Positions 1-8,918 of a stretch of DNA of 64,000 nucleotides are shown here, one piece after another (positions within the stretch are counted from its first letter, which is position 1; every line of letters begins with the position of its first letter). The stretch comes from JAUYQR01 sp050632395. Its GTDB lineage: Bacteria; Pseudomonadota; Alphaproteobacteria; Rhodobacterales; Rhodobacteraceae. The notes below the pieces were generated by a model, which had not been told where the DNA came from, did no database searches, and was given only the letters and a program-made list of their open reading frames with translations. The stretch is taken from positions 3,844,001 through 3,908,000 of the forward strand of contig NZ_CP192600.1 of assembly GCF_050632395.1 (NCBI RefSeq), given 5' to 3'. The translations under genes and the position numbers were made by a program.

Positions 1-2403
1 ATGGCGCCGCATTCCGACGTCGACCTGCTGTTCCTGACGCCGTGGAAGATCACGCCCTGGGCCGAAAGCGTGATCGAAAGCATGCTTTACATCCTGTGGG
101 ACCTGAAGCTGAAGGTCGGCCACTCCAGCCGCACGGTGAAAGACTGCCTGCGCCTCGGCCGCGACGACATCACCATCCGAACCGCGCTCTTGGAGCACCG
201 CTTCATCGCCGGCTACGAGCCCCTCGCGGTCGAACTGGGCGACCGGCTCTGGTCCGATCTCTTCCGCAACACCGGCCCGGAATTCATCGAGGCAAAGCTG
301 GCCGAACGCGCCGAACGGCACAAACGGCAAGGGGGGCAGCGTTACGTCCTTGAACCCAACGTGAAAGAGGGCAAGGGCGGACTGCGCGATCTGCAGACCC
401 TGTACTGGATCGGTAAGTACCTGCACCGCGTCCCGTCCTCGGACGGTCTTGTCGGCGCGGGCCTGCTCAGCCGCGAAGAATACGAGATCTTCAACCGGGC
501 CGAAAACTTCCTCTGGGCCGCGCGGTGCCACCTGCACTACATCACCGGGCGCGCGACCGACGTGCTGACTTTCGATCTTCAGGTCGAGGTCGCGGCCCGG
601 ATGGGCTATCGCGATTCAGCTGGGCGGCGCGCGGTCGAACACTTCATGCAGGATTACTTCCGCCTCGCCACCCGCGTCGGCGAATTGACCCGCATCTTCC
701 TCACCGAGCTGGAAGCCCGCCACGCCAAGCGCGAAGCCTCGCTGTTCGGCATCTTCAAGCGCACCAAGAAGGTCCGCCCCGGCTACAAGCTGGTGCAAGG
801 CCGCATCGACGTGATCGACCAGCGCGAATTTCTTGCCGACAAGCTGAACATCCTGCGCGTCTTCGAAGAGGCGCTGCGCACCGGCTATCTCCTTCACCCC
901 AACATCATGCGGCTTCTGGCGGCCAACCTCGACCTGATCGACGACGACATGCGCGAAAACCCCGAAGCGCGTCGCATTTTCCTCGATCTGCTGCTGAAAC
1001 ACGGCAACCCCGAACGCAGCTTGCGCCGGATGAACGAACTTGGCGTTCTGGGCACCTTCATCCCGGAATTCGAAGCCATCGTCGCGATGATGCAGTTCAA
1101 CCTTTACCACCACTACACGGTCGACGAGCATATCATCCAGACGATCAGCTGCCTTGCCCAGATCGAACGCGGCGAACTGGTGGAAGAACTTCCCGTCGCT
1201 TCGGGCATTCTGAAAGACGGCGTCAACCGCCGCGTCCTTTACGTGGCCCTGCTCCTGCACGACATCGGCAAGGGACGCCCCGAAGACCACTCCATCATCG
1301 GCGCGCAGATCGCCCGGCGCATCTGCCCGCGTCTGGGCCTTGATGCAGAGGAATGCGAAACCGTCGAATGGCTAGTGCGCTATCACCTGCTGATGTCGGA
1401 CATGGCGCAGAAACGCGACATCGGTGATCCCCGCACCGTGCGCGATTTCGCCAAGGCCGTCAAAACCCGCAAGCGGCTGGACCTGCTGACCGTGCTTACC
1501 GTCTGCGACATTCGCGGCGTCGGCCCCGGCACCTGGAACAACTGGAAGGCCATGCTGCTGCGCCAGCTTTACAAGCTGACCTCGGATGCGCTGGAAGGCG
1601 GCCTTGAAACCGTCAACCGCGAGAACCGCAAGGACGAGGCGAAACTTGCCCTGCGCGCCCGCCTTTCCAACTGGGAACCCGCAGCCCTCGACCATGAAAC
1701 CGGCCGCCATTACGCACCTTACTGGCAGGGGCTGTCCACCGACACGCACGAGGTGTTCGCCACCCTCCTGCGCGGCATTGGCGATGATGAGATCCGAATT
1801 GACCTGCACCCCGATCCCGACCGTGACGCTACGCGCGCCTGCTTTGCGCTGGCCGATCATCCCGGCATCTTTAGCCGTCTGGCGGGCGCCTTGGCACTGG
1901 TTGGCGCCAACGTCGTCGACGCCCGCACCTACACCTCGAAAGATGGCTACGCGACCGCCGTGTTCTGGGTGCAGGACATCGAGGGCAGACCCTATGAAGT
2001 CGCCCGCCTGCCTCGTCTGCGCGGCATGATCGGCAAGACCCTGAAAGGCGAGATCGTCGCCCGCGAGGCGCTGAAAGACCGCGACAAGGTCAAGAAACGC
2101 GACCGCGAGTTCCGCTTTCCCACCCACATCATCTTCGACAACGAAGGCTCCGACATCTACACCATCATCGAGGTTGATACCCGCGACCGTCCCGGTCTGC
2201 TGTTCGACCTCACGCGCACACTGGCCAACAACAACATCTACATCGCCTCGGCCGTGATCGCGACCTACGGCGCGCAGGTGGTCGATACCTTCTATGTGAA
2301 AGACATGTTCGGCCTGAAACTGCACGCCAAGTCGAAACAGGAAGCCTTGGACCGCAAACTGCGGCAGGCCATCGCGGAAGGCGCCGAAAGGGCGATTGCA
2401 TGA
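1..2403 (+). CDS. glnD: Bifunctional uridylyltransferase / uridylyl-removing enzyme GlnD (5' end missing)
   Basis: GlnD uridylylates and deuridylylates PII proteins and so reports glutamine status to the nitrogen regulatory network in the cytoplasm. The 800 visible residues begin inside the nucleotidyltransferase active site (MAPHSDVDLLFL, the two Asp being metal ligands), so about 130 N-terminal residues lie left of the window and the ATG at base 1 is not the true start. An HD hydrolase domain follows, with HHYTVDEH near residue 370 and LLLHDIGKG near 420. Two C-terminal ACT domains start near 618 (ADHPGIFSRLAGAL) and 723 (DTRDRPGLLFDLTRTL); they bind glutamine in the family. The stop overlaps the murJ start as ATGA, which suggests translational coupling. 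Identification is secure. Confidence 0.97.
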   Translation: MAPHSDVDLLFLTPWKITPWAESVIESMLYILWDLKLKVGHSSRTVKDCLRLGRDDITIRTALLEHRFIAGYEPLAVELGDRLWSDLFRNTGPEFIEAKLAERAERHKRQGGQRYVLEPNVKEGKGGLRDLQTLYWIGKYLHRVPSSDGLVGAGLLSREEYEIFNRAENFLWAARCHLHYITGRATDVLTFDLQVEVAARMGYRDSAGRRAVEHFMQDYFRLATRVGELTRIFLTELEARHAKREASLFGIFKRTKKVRPGYKLVQGRIDVIDQREFLADKLNILRVFEEALRTGYLLHPNIMRLLAANLDLIDDDMRENPEARRIFLDLLLKHGNPERSLRRMNELGVLGTFIPEFEAIVAMMQFNLYHHYTVDEHIIQTISCLAQIERGELVEELPVASGILKDGVNRRVLYVALLLHDIGKGRPEDHSIIGAQIARRICPRLGLDAEECETVEWLVRYHLLMSDMAQKRDIGDPRTVRDFAKAVKTRKRLDLLTVLTVCDIRGVGPGTWNNWKAMLLRQLYKLTSDALEGGLETVNRENRKDEAKLALRARLSNWEPAALDHETGRHYAPYWQGLSTDTHEVFATLLRGIGDDEIRIDLHPDPDRDATRACFALADHPGIFSRLAGALALVGANVVDARTYTSKDGYATAVFWVQDIEGRPYEVARLPRLRGMIGKTLKGEIVAREALKDRDKVKKRDREFRFPTHIIFDNEGSDIYTIIEVDTRDRPGLLFDLTRTLANNNIYIASAVIATYGAQVVDTFYVKDMFGLKLHAKSKQEALDRKLRQAIAEGAERAIA

Positions 2404-3944
2404 GCAGTTCGCGCGGGATGATCCGCAGCATCGTGGCACTGGGCGGCTGGACGCTGGTGTCACGCGGCGCGGGGCTCGTGCGCGAATTGATGATGGCCGC
2501 CTACCTAGGGGCCGGGCCGGTGGCGGATGCGTTCAACGTGGCGTTTTCCCTGCCGAACATGTTCCGCCGTTTCTTTGCCGAAGGCGCGTTCAATCAGGCC
2601 TTCGTGCCGCTCTATTCCAAAAAACTCGAGGCTGGCGAGGGCGCCGAGGACTTCGCCCAGAACGCGTTTTCCGGGCTGACGGCCTTCCTGATCGTTTTCA
2701 CGCTCATCGGCACCATCGCCATGCCCCTTCTCGTCTGGGCGATGGCCGCGGGCTTCGTCGGTGACGGGCGCTTTGACATGGCGGTGGATTTTGGGCGTAT
2801 CACATTCGCCTACATCGGCTTCATCTCGCTTTTCGCGCTCCTCTCCGGCATCTTGAACGCGCACGGCCACTTTGCCGAAGCGGGCGCCGTGCCGGTGTTG
2901 ATGAACGTGGTGTTCATCCTGGCGATGCTTCTGGCGGCGCATCAGGGCTGGGACATGGGCCGAACTCTCGCCTGGACCACGCCGATCACCGGCGTCGCCC
3001 AGCTGGGCTGGACGCTTTATGCCGCGCGCCGCATCGGCTTTGTCCCGCGCCTGCGCCTGCCGCGCCTGACCCCCGATTTTCGCCGTCTGATGGTGAACAT
3101 GGGGCCGGCCCTGCTGGTTGGCGGCGTGGTGCAAATCAACCTTCTGGTGTCGCGGCAGGTCGCCTCCGGCACCGAGGGCGCGATTTCGTGGCTGGTCTAT
3201 GCCGACCGGCTTTACCAACTGCCGCTGGGCGTGGTGGCCATCGCCGTGGGCACTGTCCTGCTGCCCGAGCTTTCGCGCCGCCTGCAAGCCGGCGACTCCG
3301 CAGGTGGGCGCGAGGCGTTCAATCGCGGCACCGAATTCGCCCTGCTGCTGACCCTGCCCGCCGCCGTGGCACTCGTCATCATCGCGCTGCCGATCACCGA
3401 AGTCCTCTACCAGCGCGGCGCCTTCGGACCCGACGACACCGCCGCCACCGCGCTTGCCTTGGCTATCTACGGCCTCGGCCTGCCCGCCTTCGTGATGCAA
3501 AAGGCGCTGCAACCGCTGTTCTACGCCCGCGAAGACACCCGCAGCCCGTTTCGCTATGCGGTCTGGTCAATGGTCCTGAACGCAGGCTTGGCCTTCAGCC
3601 TGATGCCGTGGATCGGTTTTTCTGCCGCCGCCTGGGCCACTACACTTTCCGCCTGGGTGATGGTGATCCAGCTTTGGTGGGGCGCACGGCGGCTGGGTGA
3701 CGAGACGCGCTTTGACGCCCGCTTCCTGTCGCGGCTCTGGCGCATCAGCCTTGCCTCGGCGGTGATGGGTGGGGCGCTCTGGCTCGGCTGGGGGCTTTTG
3801 CAGCCGATGCTCGACCTCAAGGCCTACCGCATCCTCGGGCTGGCCTTGCTCATCCTTGGCGGCATCACCACCTACGCCCTTGCCGCGCTTACCTTGGGCG
3901 CGGTGCGCCCGTCAGACCTCAGGGCGCTGCGCCGTCAACGCTGA
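2400..3944 (+). CDS. murJ: Lipid II flippase MurJ (MviN)
   Basis: This is a 514-residue polytopic inner-membrane protein of the MOP superfamily that flips lipid-linked peptidoglycan precursor to the periplasm. The N-terminus (SIVALGGWTLVSRGAGLVRE) and the motif NMFRRFFAEGAFNQAFVPLY around residues 45-65 are hallmarks of MurJ, and the remainder gives about 14 hydrophobic segments. Length is normal for the family. The ATG overlaps the glnD stop by four bases; glnD-murJ adjacency is common in alphaproteobacteria. Its last ten bases overlap the end of the convergent rhomboid-like gene, leaving no room for an intergenic terminator. Confidence 0.96.
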   Translation: MSSSRGMIRSIVALGGWTLVSRGAGLVRELMMAAYLGAGPVADAFNVAFSLPNMFRRFFAEGAFNQAFVPLYSKKLEAGEGAEDFAQNAFSGLTAFLIVFTLIGTIAMPLLVWAMAAGFVGDGRFDMAVDFGRITFAYIGFISLFALLSGILNAHGHFAEAGAVPVLMNVVFILAMLLAAHQGWDMGRTLAWTTPITGVAQLGWTLYAARRIGFVPRLRLPRLTPDFRRLMVNMGPALLVGGVVQINLLVSRQVASGTEGAISWLVYADRLYQLPLGVVAIAVGTVLLPELSRRLQAGDSAGGREAFNRGTEFALLLTLPAAVALVIIALPITEVLYQRGAFGPDDTAATALALAIYGLGLPAFVMQKALQPLFYAREDTRSPFRYAVWSMVLNAGLAFSLMPWIGFSAAAWATTLSAWVMVIQLWWGARRLGDETRFDARFLSRLWRISLASAVMGGALWLGWGLLQPMLDLKAYRILGLALLILGGITTYALAALTLGAVRPSDLRALRRQR

Positions 3945-4624
3945 CGGATCATCGCGACCACCCGGCCAAGTCCGCCGGGGCTGACGACGAACGACAACAA
4001 AAACCCGGTAGCAAACCCGGCCAGATCGGCCACCCATTCCCAAGACGTGCCGAACAGCACGCCGAACAAAAGCTGCACGCCAAGCAGCATCCCGATCAGC
4101 GAAAAGGCCCGGTAGCGGTTGGTGCCTGTTCCCGCCAGCCGCACCCACAGCAGAAACGTGAACGCTCCGATCAACCCGTAAACCGCCGGATAGGCCCCGA
4201 TCAGTTGCGCCCGCACCCCGGGCACAAGGTAGGTATAGGCCACCGCCCCCGCCGCCGCCGCGCCCAGCACCACCGCCAACACCGCCCACCAGCGAAAGAT
4301 CTCGCCGACCATCTTGCCCAGTGCCAGCAGGATCACGATGGCAAACAGCGCGTGGGTAAAGCTGACGTGCACCAAGGGGTAGCTGACCAGCCGCATCACC
4401 CCTTCGGCCGACCAGGCCCCGGTTTCGACCATGTAGCGCAGCAGGTCGGGAAAGAACCCGAACCGTTCCACCGCCTGCAACCGCCAGCCCACCGCCATCG
4501 GTCCGCCGACGATGCCGCGGTCCGCAAGGCTCAGCACCGCCTCCATCGCCACCAGAGGCAACACCATGATCCAGACGATCACCGGCAAGGGGTTCAGGGG
4601 CGGGACGTTGTGATCTTGGTCCAT
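3935..4624 (-). CDS. Rhomboid-fold membrane protein, predicted inactive
   Basis: The 229-residue protein has about six hydrophobic segments and the rhomboid layout. HVSFTHALFA (residues 86-95) matches the HxxxxHxxxN segment, GAYPAVYG (143-150) sits where the GxSG serine motif should be, and VADLAGFATG (198-207) sits where the TM6 AHxxG histidine should be. All three key positions are changed: Asn to Ala95, Ser to Tyr145, His to Asp200. It keeps the fold signature but not a catalytic dyad, so proteolysis is unlikely; a binding or chaperone-like role as in iRhoms and derlins is inference. It ends convergently into murJ and its start lies 83 bases from the divergent trpS start. Confidence 0.8.
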   Translation of the reverse strand: MDQDHNVPPLNPLPVIVWIMVLPLVAMEAVLSLADRGIVGGPMAVGWRLQAVERFGFFPDLLRYMVETGAWSAEGVMRLVSYPLVHVSFTHALFAIVILLALGKMVGEIFRWWAVLAVVLGAAAAGAVAYTYLVPGVRAQLIGAYPAVYGLIGAFTFLLWVRLAGTGTNRYRAFSLIGMLLGVQLLFGVLFGTSWEWVADLAGFATGFLLSFVVSPGGLGRVVAMIRQR

Positions 4625-4695
4625 CGGCTCTCCGGTGCGGGCAATTGACGGGTGTGGCCCCTTCGATTACGCGGGATGGACGACATTATCCAGAT

Positions 4696-4699
4696 GGAG
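4696..4699 (+). promoter_or_regulatory. Ribosome binding site that fixes the trpS start
   Basis: GGAG lies eight bases before the ATG at 4708. The upstream in-frame ATG at 4645 has no comparable site and would add 21 residues not expected in TrpRS. Confidence 0.6.
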
Positions 4700-4707
4700 C
4701 CTTCCCA

Positions 4708-5766
4708 ATGCCAGCCTCGCAGTCCGCGGCGGTCCAAACGCCGCAGACCTACCAGCCCCGCATCTTCTCCGGCATCCAGCCTTCGGGTGGCCTGACGCTT
4801 GGCAATTACCTCGGTGCGCTGAAACGCTTTGTGGAAAAGCAGGACGAAGGGATCGAGACGATCTACTGCATGGTGGACATGCACGCGATCACCGTCTGGC
4901 AAGACCCTGCGAAACTGCGCCAGCAAACCCGCGAAGGCGCCGCCGCCTTCATCGCCGCCGGCATCGACCCCTCGCGCTCCATCCTCTTCAACCAATCCCA
5001 GGTTTCCGCCCATGCCGAGCTTGGCTGGATTTTTTCCTGCATCGCCCGCATGGGCTGGATGAGCCGGATGACCCAGTGGAAGGACAAGACCGCCGGCAAG
5101 AATGCCGAGGCGGCCAGCCTCGGCCTGTTCGCCTACCCCGCGCTCATGGCGGCCGACATCCTCGCCTACAAGGCCACGATGGTGCCGGTGGGCGAAGACC
5201 AGAAACAGCATCTGGAACTGACACGCGACATCGCGATCAAGTTCAACAACGACTACGGCGTCGATTTCTTCCCGGTGGTCGAGCCTCTGATCGAAGGCGC
5301 TGCAACCCGCGTGATGTCCTTGCGCGATGGCACCAAGAAGATGTCGAAATCTGATCCGTCCGATCAAAGCCGCATCAACCTGACCGATGATGCCGACACC
5401 ATCGCCACCAAGATCCGCAAGTCGAAGACCGATCCCCTGCCGCTGCCCGAAACCGTCGACGGTCTGAAAGACCGGCCCGAGGCGCGCAATCTGGTGAACA
5501 TCTACGCGGCCCTCGCCGGCCACACCGTCGATCAGGTCGTCGCCGATTTCGCAGGCGCGCAGTTCGGCACCTTCAAGCCCGCGCTGGCCGATCTTGCCGT
5601 GGCGAAGCTGTCACCGATCACAACTGAAATGAACCGCCTGATGCAAGACCCGGCCGAGATCGACCGGATCCTTGGCCACGGCGCCGACCGTGCCGCTGCC
5701 CTTGCCGACCCAATCCTCGAACAGGTCTACGACATCACCGGCATGATCCGCTCACGGCGCAGATGA
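4708..5766 (+). CDS. trpS: Tryptophanyl-tRNA synthetase
   Basis: This class Ic aminoacyl-tRNA synthetase charges tRNA-Trp in the cytosol. The HIGH-equivalent motif is PSGGLTLGNYLGAL near the N-terminus and the KMSKS loop is KKMSKSDPSD. GEDQKQHLELTRDIA, typical of bacterial TrpRS, lies between them. I start it at 4708 (352 residues) because of the GGAG site. The stop overlaps the next gene as ATGA, so the two are probably cotranscribed and translationally coupled. Confidence 0.96.
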   Translation: MPASQSAAVQTPQTYQPRIFSGIQPSGGLTLGNYLGALKRFVEKQDEGIETIYCMVDMHAITVWQDPAKLRQQTREGAAAFIAAGIDPSRSILFNQSQVSAHAELGWIFSCIARMGWMSRMTQWKDKTAGKNAEAASLGLFAYPALMAADILAYKATMVPVGEDQKQHLELTRDIAIKFNNDYGVDFFPVVEPLIEGAATRVMSLRDGTKKMSKSDPSDQSRINLTDDADTIATKIRKSKTDPLPLPETVDGLKDRPEARNLVNIYAALAGHTVDQVVADFAGAQFGTFKPALADLAVAKLSPITTEMNRLMQDPAEIDRILGHGADRAAALADPILEQVYDITGMIRSRRR

Positions 5767-6824
5767 GCAGGCTTTACCGCCTTCTCCTCCTTTTCCTCCT
5801 GCTTGGTTCGGCGGGCCTTGGTTACCGGTCCGTCGACGCGATCCTTAAAGACCCTGCCCTCAGCCCACTGGTCGACCGCTCCAAGGATGAAATCGTCGCC
5901 CTGACCGACAAGATGGTCGCCGCCGAGGCAACGCCCGAACGTCTGAACGACCTCCTCTCCCGCCGCCTTGCCGAACAGCCGCGCAACTGGGTCGCGCTGC
6001 AAGCCTTGGCCGACCTTTACGCCGAACGCGGCCTGACCCTGCCCGCCACCTACCAGACCGCATGGGACGAAGATTCCAGCATCGTCGCGCAGACCGGCGC
6101 CTGCCTTTCCTGCGCGTGGGATATCGGCACCTGCTCGCTCTCCACAGCGCTTTTGTGCAAGGCGCCGATCCTTCTTACCCCGGTCGAAGACCTGCGCGGC
6201 ATCACCAAGGCCGGCGTCGATTACGCCTCTGGAACCGAAATCGACCGCCTTGACCTTGGCCTGTCCGTCGTCGGCCTGTCGGCCACCGTGCTGATCGCGG
6301 CCTCGGGCGGCACCTCCGGCACGGTCAAAGCCGGCACCGCGCTCGTCAGGCTCGCCAAGGGGATGCGCCTGCTTACTCCGCGTCTGACCGCACGCATGAC
6401 CGCCGGACTTACCGATGGCGTCCGCTGGGCCGACATTCCCGCCGTCCGCAGCCTATCCGATCTGCCCGCGCTTTTGCGCGCCGACGCGCTGGCCCCGGTC
6501 ACCTCGACCGTTGCCGATCTTGGCCGCACGCAGGATGCGGTCGGCACCGCGCAGACGCTGCACCTCCTGCCGCTGATCGATGATGCGGCCGATGCCCGCG
6601 CCGTCGCCCGGGTGTCGGAGGCGCTTGGCCCTCGCACCGTCTCGCGCGTCGAGGTGCTGGGCAAATCACGCTTGTTCCGTGCCACGGTCCGCCTCTCGGA
6701 TACAGCGATCGAACTTACGGCTGGCATCGTTGGGTTGGTTGCAGGCTTGGGGGCAGCGCTGGCGCACATGATCCAGACGGTGATCTTCCGCCGGCTTCGG
6801 CGCGCAGCGCCCCAGCGTCGCTGA
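5763..6824 (+). CDS. Unknown membrane-anchored protein with cysteine cluster
   Basis: I do not recognise this 353-residue protein. It has an N-terminal hydrophobic segment (residues about 4-20) that could be a signal anchor. An alpha-helical stretch up to about residue 110 (RRLAEQPRNWVALQALADLY, TPR-like in feel) follows. Then comes a cysteine cluster at C114, C117, C124 and C132 (CLSC, then C after six residues and C after seven). A hydrophobic stretch near 168-187 follows, and a C-terminal hydrophobic segment about 316-342 ends in a basic tail. The cysteines could form disulfides if the domain is periplasmic or bind a metal if cytoplasmic; the sequence does not decide. It starts within the trpS stop codon (ATGA), so it is trpS-coupled. 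Confidence 0.75.
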   Translation: MSRLYRLLLLFLLLGSAGLGYRSVDAILKDPALSPLVDRSKDEIVALTDKMVAAEATPERLNDLLSRRLAEQPRNWVALQALADLYAERGLTLPATYQTAWDEDSSIVAQTGACLSCAWDIGTCSLSTALLCKAPILLTPVEDLRGITKAGVDYASGTEIDRLDLGLSVVGLSATVLIAASGGTSGTVKAGTALVRLAKGMRLLTPRLTARMTAGLTDGVRWADIPAVRSLSDLPALLRADALAPVTSTVADLGRTQDAVGTAQTLHLLPLIDDAADARAVARVSEALGPRTVSRVEVLGKSRLFRATVRLSDTAIELTAGIVGLVAGLGAALAHMIQTVIFRRLRRAAPQRR

Positions 6825-7246
6825 TCGCCGCGTCACGCGGCTGATTCATTCGCCCGCTAGTCTTTGGTGCATCGGGCAACGCGGCTTTCCTGTCCCCGCC
6901 GCACAGCCTCGCCACGCCGCTTCCCCACGGCCGCAAGGTGCTTCGCCCGACATGCCCCCATGCCCCGGCATGGGGGCTTTTTTCCGATCTTCGAAGGCAG
7001 CGGCACAACCACAGGGCGAACGATCGACCCAACCCGCCGCGCAAGGCGCAAGCCTTTGACTCTCGTGACTCATTTCGGGGGTTTTCGACTTCTCCACAGA
7101 AGATTTCGGCAGAAAACGCTTTACAGACTTCCGCTTTGGCAACACCATATCTAGTAAGGGCGGCGTCGGGCATACGCTGACTCTTGCCAGACACCCAGCT
7201 TCTAGTGGGTCGCTGCCCGCCAGAAGCCTTATCATGAGGCCGGGCA
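6825..7246. other. 422-base intergenic region
   Basis: No convincing gene is present; the short ORFs here have no ribosome site or recognisable product. From left to right it holds a small GCCGCG/CGCGGC hairpin just after the previous stop, the strong terminator at 6954-6983, a small AAGGC-GCAA-GCCTT hairpin at 7043-7056, four GANTC sites (6843, 7058, 7067, 7179), and AT-richer sequence around 7125-7160 that may carry the promoter of the next gene, although no clean -35/-10 pair stands out. Confidence 0.6.
6954..6983 (+). terminator. Strong rho-independent terminator
   Basis: A perfect 11-bp inverted repeat (GCCCCCATGCC / GGCATGGGGGC, two-base centre) is followed directly by six T. It lies 130 bases after the stop of the trpS-linked membrane protein gene and would end that transcript with a long 3' UTR, or end a separate small RNA. 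Confidence 0.9.
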
Positions 7247-7750
7247 ATGTCGCTTTCCGAAGATCTGGGGTCGATGGATGATCTTCATCCCATCGACATC
7301 GTCGAAAACCTGGCCCAGCATCACGCTTGGGAATTTGACCGCGTGACCGACGATCAAATCGCGATGGCGGTCGAAGGTCAGTGGCGCACCTATTCCCTGA
7401 CCCTCGCCTGGTCGCCGCAGGACGAAACCCTCCGCCTGATCTGCACTTTCGAGATGGAGCCGCCGGAAGACAAGATTGCCGGCCTTTACGACGTCCTCAA
7501 CCGCTGCAATGACATGGTCTGGACCGGCGCCTTCACCTGGTGGGCGGAACAGAAACTGATGGTCTGGCGCTACGGTCTCCTCCTCTCGGGCGGCCAGATG
7601 GCCGGGCCGGAACAAATCGACAAACTGATCGCGTCCGCTGTAATGGCCTCCGAACGCTTCTACCCGGCGTTCCAGATGGTGTCCTGGGGCGACCAGACCC
7701 CGGCGCAAGCGATGAAAGTCGCCATTGCCGAGGCGTACGGACGCGCCTAA
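7247..7750 (+). CDS. YbjN domain-containing protein
   Basis: This is a 167-residue soluble protein of the YbjN family (fold related to type III secretion chaperones), seen from MDDLHPIDIVENLAQHHAWEFDRV and the central YSLTLAWSPQDETLRLICTFEM. Family members are implicated in stress and motility phenotypes, but no biochemical activity is assigned. GAGG lies eight bases before the ATG. The gene ends 26 bases before proC; in related genomes a YbjN-type gene often precedes proC, so a shared transcript is likely. Confidence 0.85.
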   Translation: MSLSEDLGSMDDLHPIDIVENLAQHHAWEFDRVTDDQIAMAVEGQWRTYSLTLAWSPQDETLRLICTFEMEPPEDKIAGLYDVLNRCNDMVWTGAFTWWAEQKLMVWRYGLLLSGGQMAGPEQIDKLIASAVMASERFYPAFQMVSWGDQTPAQAMKVAIAEAYGRA

Positions 7751-7776
7751 CCTCGCCCCGCTTGATGGGGGATGGA

Positions 7777-8589
7777 ATGGGTCTGGATGTAGTTGCCCGT
7801 GATGGGCTGGTGCTACTTGGTTGCGGCAAGATGGGCACGGCCCTTCTCACCGGCTGGCTTGCGGCGGGGGTGCCTGCCGCGTCGGTCTGGGTGATCGAAC
7901 CGAACCCCACTGATTGGCTCAAATCCTCCGGCGTGCACCTGAACCGGGGCGTGCCGCCCGCCCCTGCCGTGGCCCTGCTGGCAGTAAAGCCGCAGATGAT
8001 GGGCGCGGCCCTGCCCGCCCTGCAAGCCTTGGGCAACGGCAAGACCCTTTTCGTCTCGATCGCCGCCGGTACCACCATCGCCTCGTTCGAGGCGGCGCTT
8101 GGCGCTGAAACTCCGATCGTCCGCACCATGCCCAACACCCCCGCGATGGTCGGACGTGGCATCACCGCGATCTGCGGCAACCCCCACACCACGCCCGAAA
8201 ACCTCGCCCTCGCCCGCTCCCTGATGGCTGCGGTGGGCGAAGTGGTCGATCTTGACGGCGAACACCAGATCGACGCCGTCACCGCCGTCTCAGGCTCCGG
8301 TCCGGCCTACGTATTCCACCTGATCGAAGCGATGGCCGCCGCCGGCGTGGCCGAAGGCCTGCCCCCTGAAACAGCCATGCGCCTTGCGCGCGCCACCGTC
8401 TCCGGTGCCGGCGAGCTTGCGCACCGCTCGCCTGATAGCGCCGCGCAACTGCGCATCAACGTCACCTCCCCAGGCGGCACCACCGCTGCGGCCCTCGCCG
8501 TCCTGATGGACGACACCACAGGTTTCCCCGCCCTCCTCCGCCGCGCCGTCAAGGCCGCAGCCGATCGCGGACGGGAGCTTGGCAAATGA
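7777..8589 (+). CDS. proC: Pyrroline-5-carboxylate reductase
   Basis: ProC reduces pyrroline-5-carboxylate to proline with NAD(P)H. The N-terminal Rossmann motif is LLGCGKMGTALLTGWL, followed by the conserved VRTMPNTPAMVGRG and the C-terminal signature AVSGSGPAYVFHLIEAM with VTSPGGTTAAAL. A GGGGG site five bases upstream favours the ATG at 7777 (270 residues); an ATG four codons earlier at 7765 is possible. An in-frame extension back to 7540 would lie inside the upstream gene and is not credible. The stop overlaps the next start as ATGA. Confidence 0.95.
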   Translation: MGLDVVARDGLVLLGCGKMGTALLTGWLAAGVPAASVWVIEPNPTDWLKSSGVHLNRGVPPAPAVALLAVKPQMMGAALPALQALGNGKTLFVSIAAGTTIASFEAALGAETPIVRTMPNTPAMVGRGITAICGNPHTTPENLALARSLMAAVGEVVDLDGEHQIDAVTAVSGSGPAYVFHLIEAMAAAGVAEGLPPETAMRLARATVSGAGELAHRSPDSAAQLRINVTSPGGTTAAALAVLMDDTTGFPALLRRAVKAAADRGRELGK

Positions 8590-8918
8590 TCACCTACGCC
8601 GATTTCGACGCGGTCGACATCCGCGTCGGCCGCATCACTCGCGCCGAACCCTTCTCCGAGGCGCGCAAGCCCGCCTACAAGCTCTGGCTCGATTTCGGGC
8701 CCGAGATCGGCGAGAAACGCTCCTCCGCTCAGATCACCGTCCACTATACCCTCGACGAACTGGTCGGCCGGCAGGTCCTCGCCGTGGTCAACTTCCCGCC
8801 CCGCCAGATCGGCCCGGTGATGTCTGAGGTGCTGGTGCTGGGCGTCCCCGATGCAAACGGCGCGGTGGTCCTGATCGGCCCCAGCCATAATGTGCCGCTT
8901 GGCGGAAAGATGTTCTGA
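8586..8918 (+). CDS. csaA: tRNA-binding protein, CsaA family
   Basis: This is a 110-residue stand-alone OB-fold protein similar to the anticodon-independent tRNA-binding domain of MetRS and PheRS. VDIRVGRITRAEPFSEARKP opens the fold and the ending NVPLGGKMF is close to the usual CsaA ending. Length matches CsaA. Family members bind tRNA and show chaperone-like effects on protein export; the physiological role here is not evident. It is coupled to proC by ATGA and its stop shares a base with the next ATG. Confidence 0.9.
   Translation: MITYADFDAVDIRVGRITRAEPFSEARKPAYKLWLDFGPEIGEKRSSAQITVHYTLDELVGRQVLAVVNFPPRQIGPVMSEVLVLGVPDANGAVVLIGPSHNVPLGGKMF

Noticed and set aside
6846..7247. Overlapping short open frames in the 422-base gap
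   Set aside because: None has a ribosome site with a sensible start, and several run across the strong terminator.
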